A stretch of 63,517 bases of DNA from Polychytrium aggregatum (taxonomy: Eukaryota > Chytridiomycota > Chytridiomycetes > Polychytriales). How positions within the stretch are numbered: the stretch's first letter is position 1; the number at the start of each line of letters is the position of its first letter. The notes beneath the pieces were generated by a model. That model had not been told where the DNA came from, did no database searches, and worked only from the letters and a program-made list of their open reading frames with translations. Positions 62,350-63,517 of this stretch are shown here, piece by piece. A program made the position numbers and the translations under genes. The DNA lies in NCBI RefSeq assembly GCF_025602895.1, contig NW_026516391.1:1-63517 (forward strand), written 5' to 3'.

Positions 62350-63135
62350 CCAGGATGGGCAGCGTGGCAGTCCTTACAAGCTCTGGCTCTCTCCGTTTCC
62401 CTGACTGGCGGGGGAGCGGGCAGGGCAGGTGCGGATGTAGTGGCCAGGTTCGCCGCAATATAAGCACTGGTTGTTGGTGTGTCGATGGCTTTTCTTAGCT
62501 TCGCGGGGGCTGAGGTCGGTGGTTCCAATATTGTCACAGATCCCTCTGCCCGCCTAGCTGCACCGTCGCACTTGTGTCACTGTTTGCGTTGCACACTTTC
62601 TTTTTCCTTTGTCCTGTGACGCCTTTCCTTTTTCCTTGCTCTCATGTTGCACACGCCGCTCTGTGTTCCTTGCATTTGTCATCGACCATGCATTAGTCAG
62701 ACGCCGTGTCACCCGCATTTGTCAGCCACCGAGCATTTGTCAGACTTTCACATGTTTCTCCGGTTAGCCGCTGCTGCCTGGCTGCTGTCCCGCCGCCTCC
62801 GCTGCTTCGCCCCCGCTGCGGCAGGCTTCGCCTCCGGGACCGCCAGACAGATAAATAGCCCGCCTTCGCCCGCTCATGTTTCTGGTCATCACCTTCGACC
62901 CCAGACACACTTGACTCTAGATCCTAGCGTCGCTAAGATCAATAAAACCCTTCTCTATCTTCTTCTTTTGACTTCCTCTTGATCCCGTGATCTGACAAAT
63001 ATCGATGTTCATCCAGTCGTTGAGGGACCTGGCTTGGAGGACTTGTGGTTGTCGACGCGGACGGTAACCATATTTTTGACGATCCTCGAGAATCCTGGCT
63101 TCGAGGCAGGCAGAGATTTGAATAAGTTCGTAGAG
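62350..63135 (-). pseudogene. gag: Gag relic (element D), split by a solo LTR
   Basis: Minus-strand Gag pieces on both sides of the S2 copy-2 LTR. On the right (63135-62998): LYELIQISACLEARILEDRQ, the end of a capsid core. On the left (62531-62350): a CCHC knuckle CLYCGEPGHYIRTCPAPP, then ERARACKDCHAAHPG. The left edge meets the 3' LTR of element C and the right edge meets another S2 LTR. No pol belonging to D is in the window. Confidence 0.78.
62532..62997 (+). repeat. Solo LTR (family S2, copy 2), TSD AATAT
   Basis: 466 bp, TGTCACAGAT...GATCTGACA, flanked by AATAT at 62527-62531 and 62998-63002. Sense orientation is +: TATA-like ataaatag at 62851-62858 and AATAAA at 62941-62946 near the end. 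Nearly the reverse complement of copies 1 and 3. Confidence 0.95.
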
Positions 63136-63517
63136 TGTCAGATCACGGGATCAAGAGGAAGTCAAAAGAAGAAGATAGAGAAGGGTTTTATTGATCTTAG
63201 CGACGCTAGGATCTAGAGTCAAGTGTGTCTGGGGTCGAAGGTGATGACCAGAAACTTGAGCGGGCGAAGGCGGGCTATTTATCTGTCTGGCGATCCCGGA
63301 GGCGAAGCCTGCCGCAGCGGGGGCGAAGCAGCGGAGGCGGCGGGACAGCAGCCAGGCAGCAGCGGCTAACCGGAGAAACATGTGAAAGTCTGACAAATGC
63401 TCGGTGGCTGACAAATGCGGGTGACACAGCATCTGACTAATGCATGGTCGATGACAAATGCAGGGACACAGAGCGGCGTGTGCAACATGAGAGCAAGGAG
63501 AAAGGAAAGGCGTCACA
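63136..63517 (-). repeat. S2-family LTR, copy 3, cut by the window end
   Basis: TGTCAGATCA onward, very close to copy 2 (reverse complement) and without the 25-bp duplication of copy 1. The right end lies outside the window, so whether it is solo or belongs to a complete element is unknown. Confidence 0.92.

Noticed and set aside
62644..62982. Cys-rich 112-codon frame repeated at 63151-63516 (minus)
   Set aside because: The same frame recurs because it is part of the S2 LTR; its copies are LTR, not a secreted cysteine-rich family.

Overview
The window is nuclear DNA of a zoosporic (flagellated) fungus, most likely a chytrid. Genes are compact and broken by many short GT-AG introns, most of about 60-150 bp with CTAAC-like branch points and YAG acceptors. 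Single-copy eukaryotic genes sit on both strands a few hundred bp apart. Several genes found only in ciliated lineages (CEP78, DAW1/ODA16, CCDC81, a C11orf65/MFI-like gene) lie beside fungal-type genes (PHO85-type cyclin, Iwr1, Prp16). Ty3/gypsy chromoviruses fill the right end. Gene names rest on recognising families in conceptual translation; no database search was run.

Layout. 1-2538 (-): TBC-domain Rab GAP, cut by the window edge. 4001-4482 (+): RPL39. 5779-7956 (-): NAP1 histone chaperone. 8523-8857 (-): CMC4 twin-CX9C protein. 9251-12637 (+): WDR27-like WD40 protein. 13116-14908 (+): MRH-domain membrane protein. 14964-15308 (-): small coiled-coil candidate. 15622-16128 (+): mitoribosomal bL32m. 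16772-18279 (-): mitoribosomal mL45. 18627-22797 (+): CEP78. 23037-25257 (+): Iwr1/SLC7A6OS. 25281-26954 (-): MMTAG2. 27218-29832 (+): DAW1/ODA16. 29877-~31750 (-): MFI/C11orf65-like. 32462-35413 (-): CCDC81-like. 35942-37228 (+): Maf/ASMTL-type nucleotide pyrophosphatase. 38261-39625 (+): PHO85-type cyclin. 39864-43260 (-): Chk2/Rad53/Cds1 kinase. 43546-49963 (+): PRP16/DHX38.

From about 50 kb on the window is nested Ty3/gypsy DNA. Element B (-) is split by element A (51295-54546). A has two identical 128-bp LTRs and a GAAGG target duplication, and it has lost protease and most of RT by internal deletion. Element C (55905-~62349, +) is an older, inactivated chromovirus whose integrase is cut by two solo LTRs, each with a perfect 5-bp duplication (ACGTC, GTCGA). 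A gag relic (D) follows, split by two more LTRs of the second solo-LTR family.

Functional threads: a 17-kb stretch (18.6-35.4 kb) rich in flagellum/basal-body genes; a mitochondrial set (CMC4, bL32m, mL45); and nuclear information genes (NAP1, Iwr1, PRP16, Chk2). Many neighbours are divergent with short shared promoters (MMTAG2/DAW1, mL45/CEP78, CHK2/PRP16) or convergent with almost touching stops (Iwr1/MMTAG2, DAW1/MFI).
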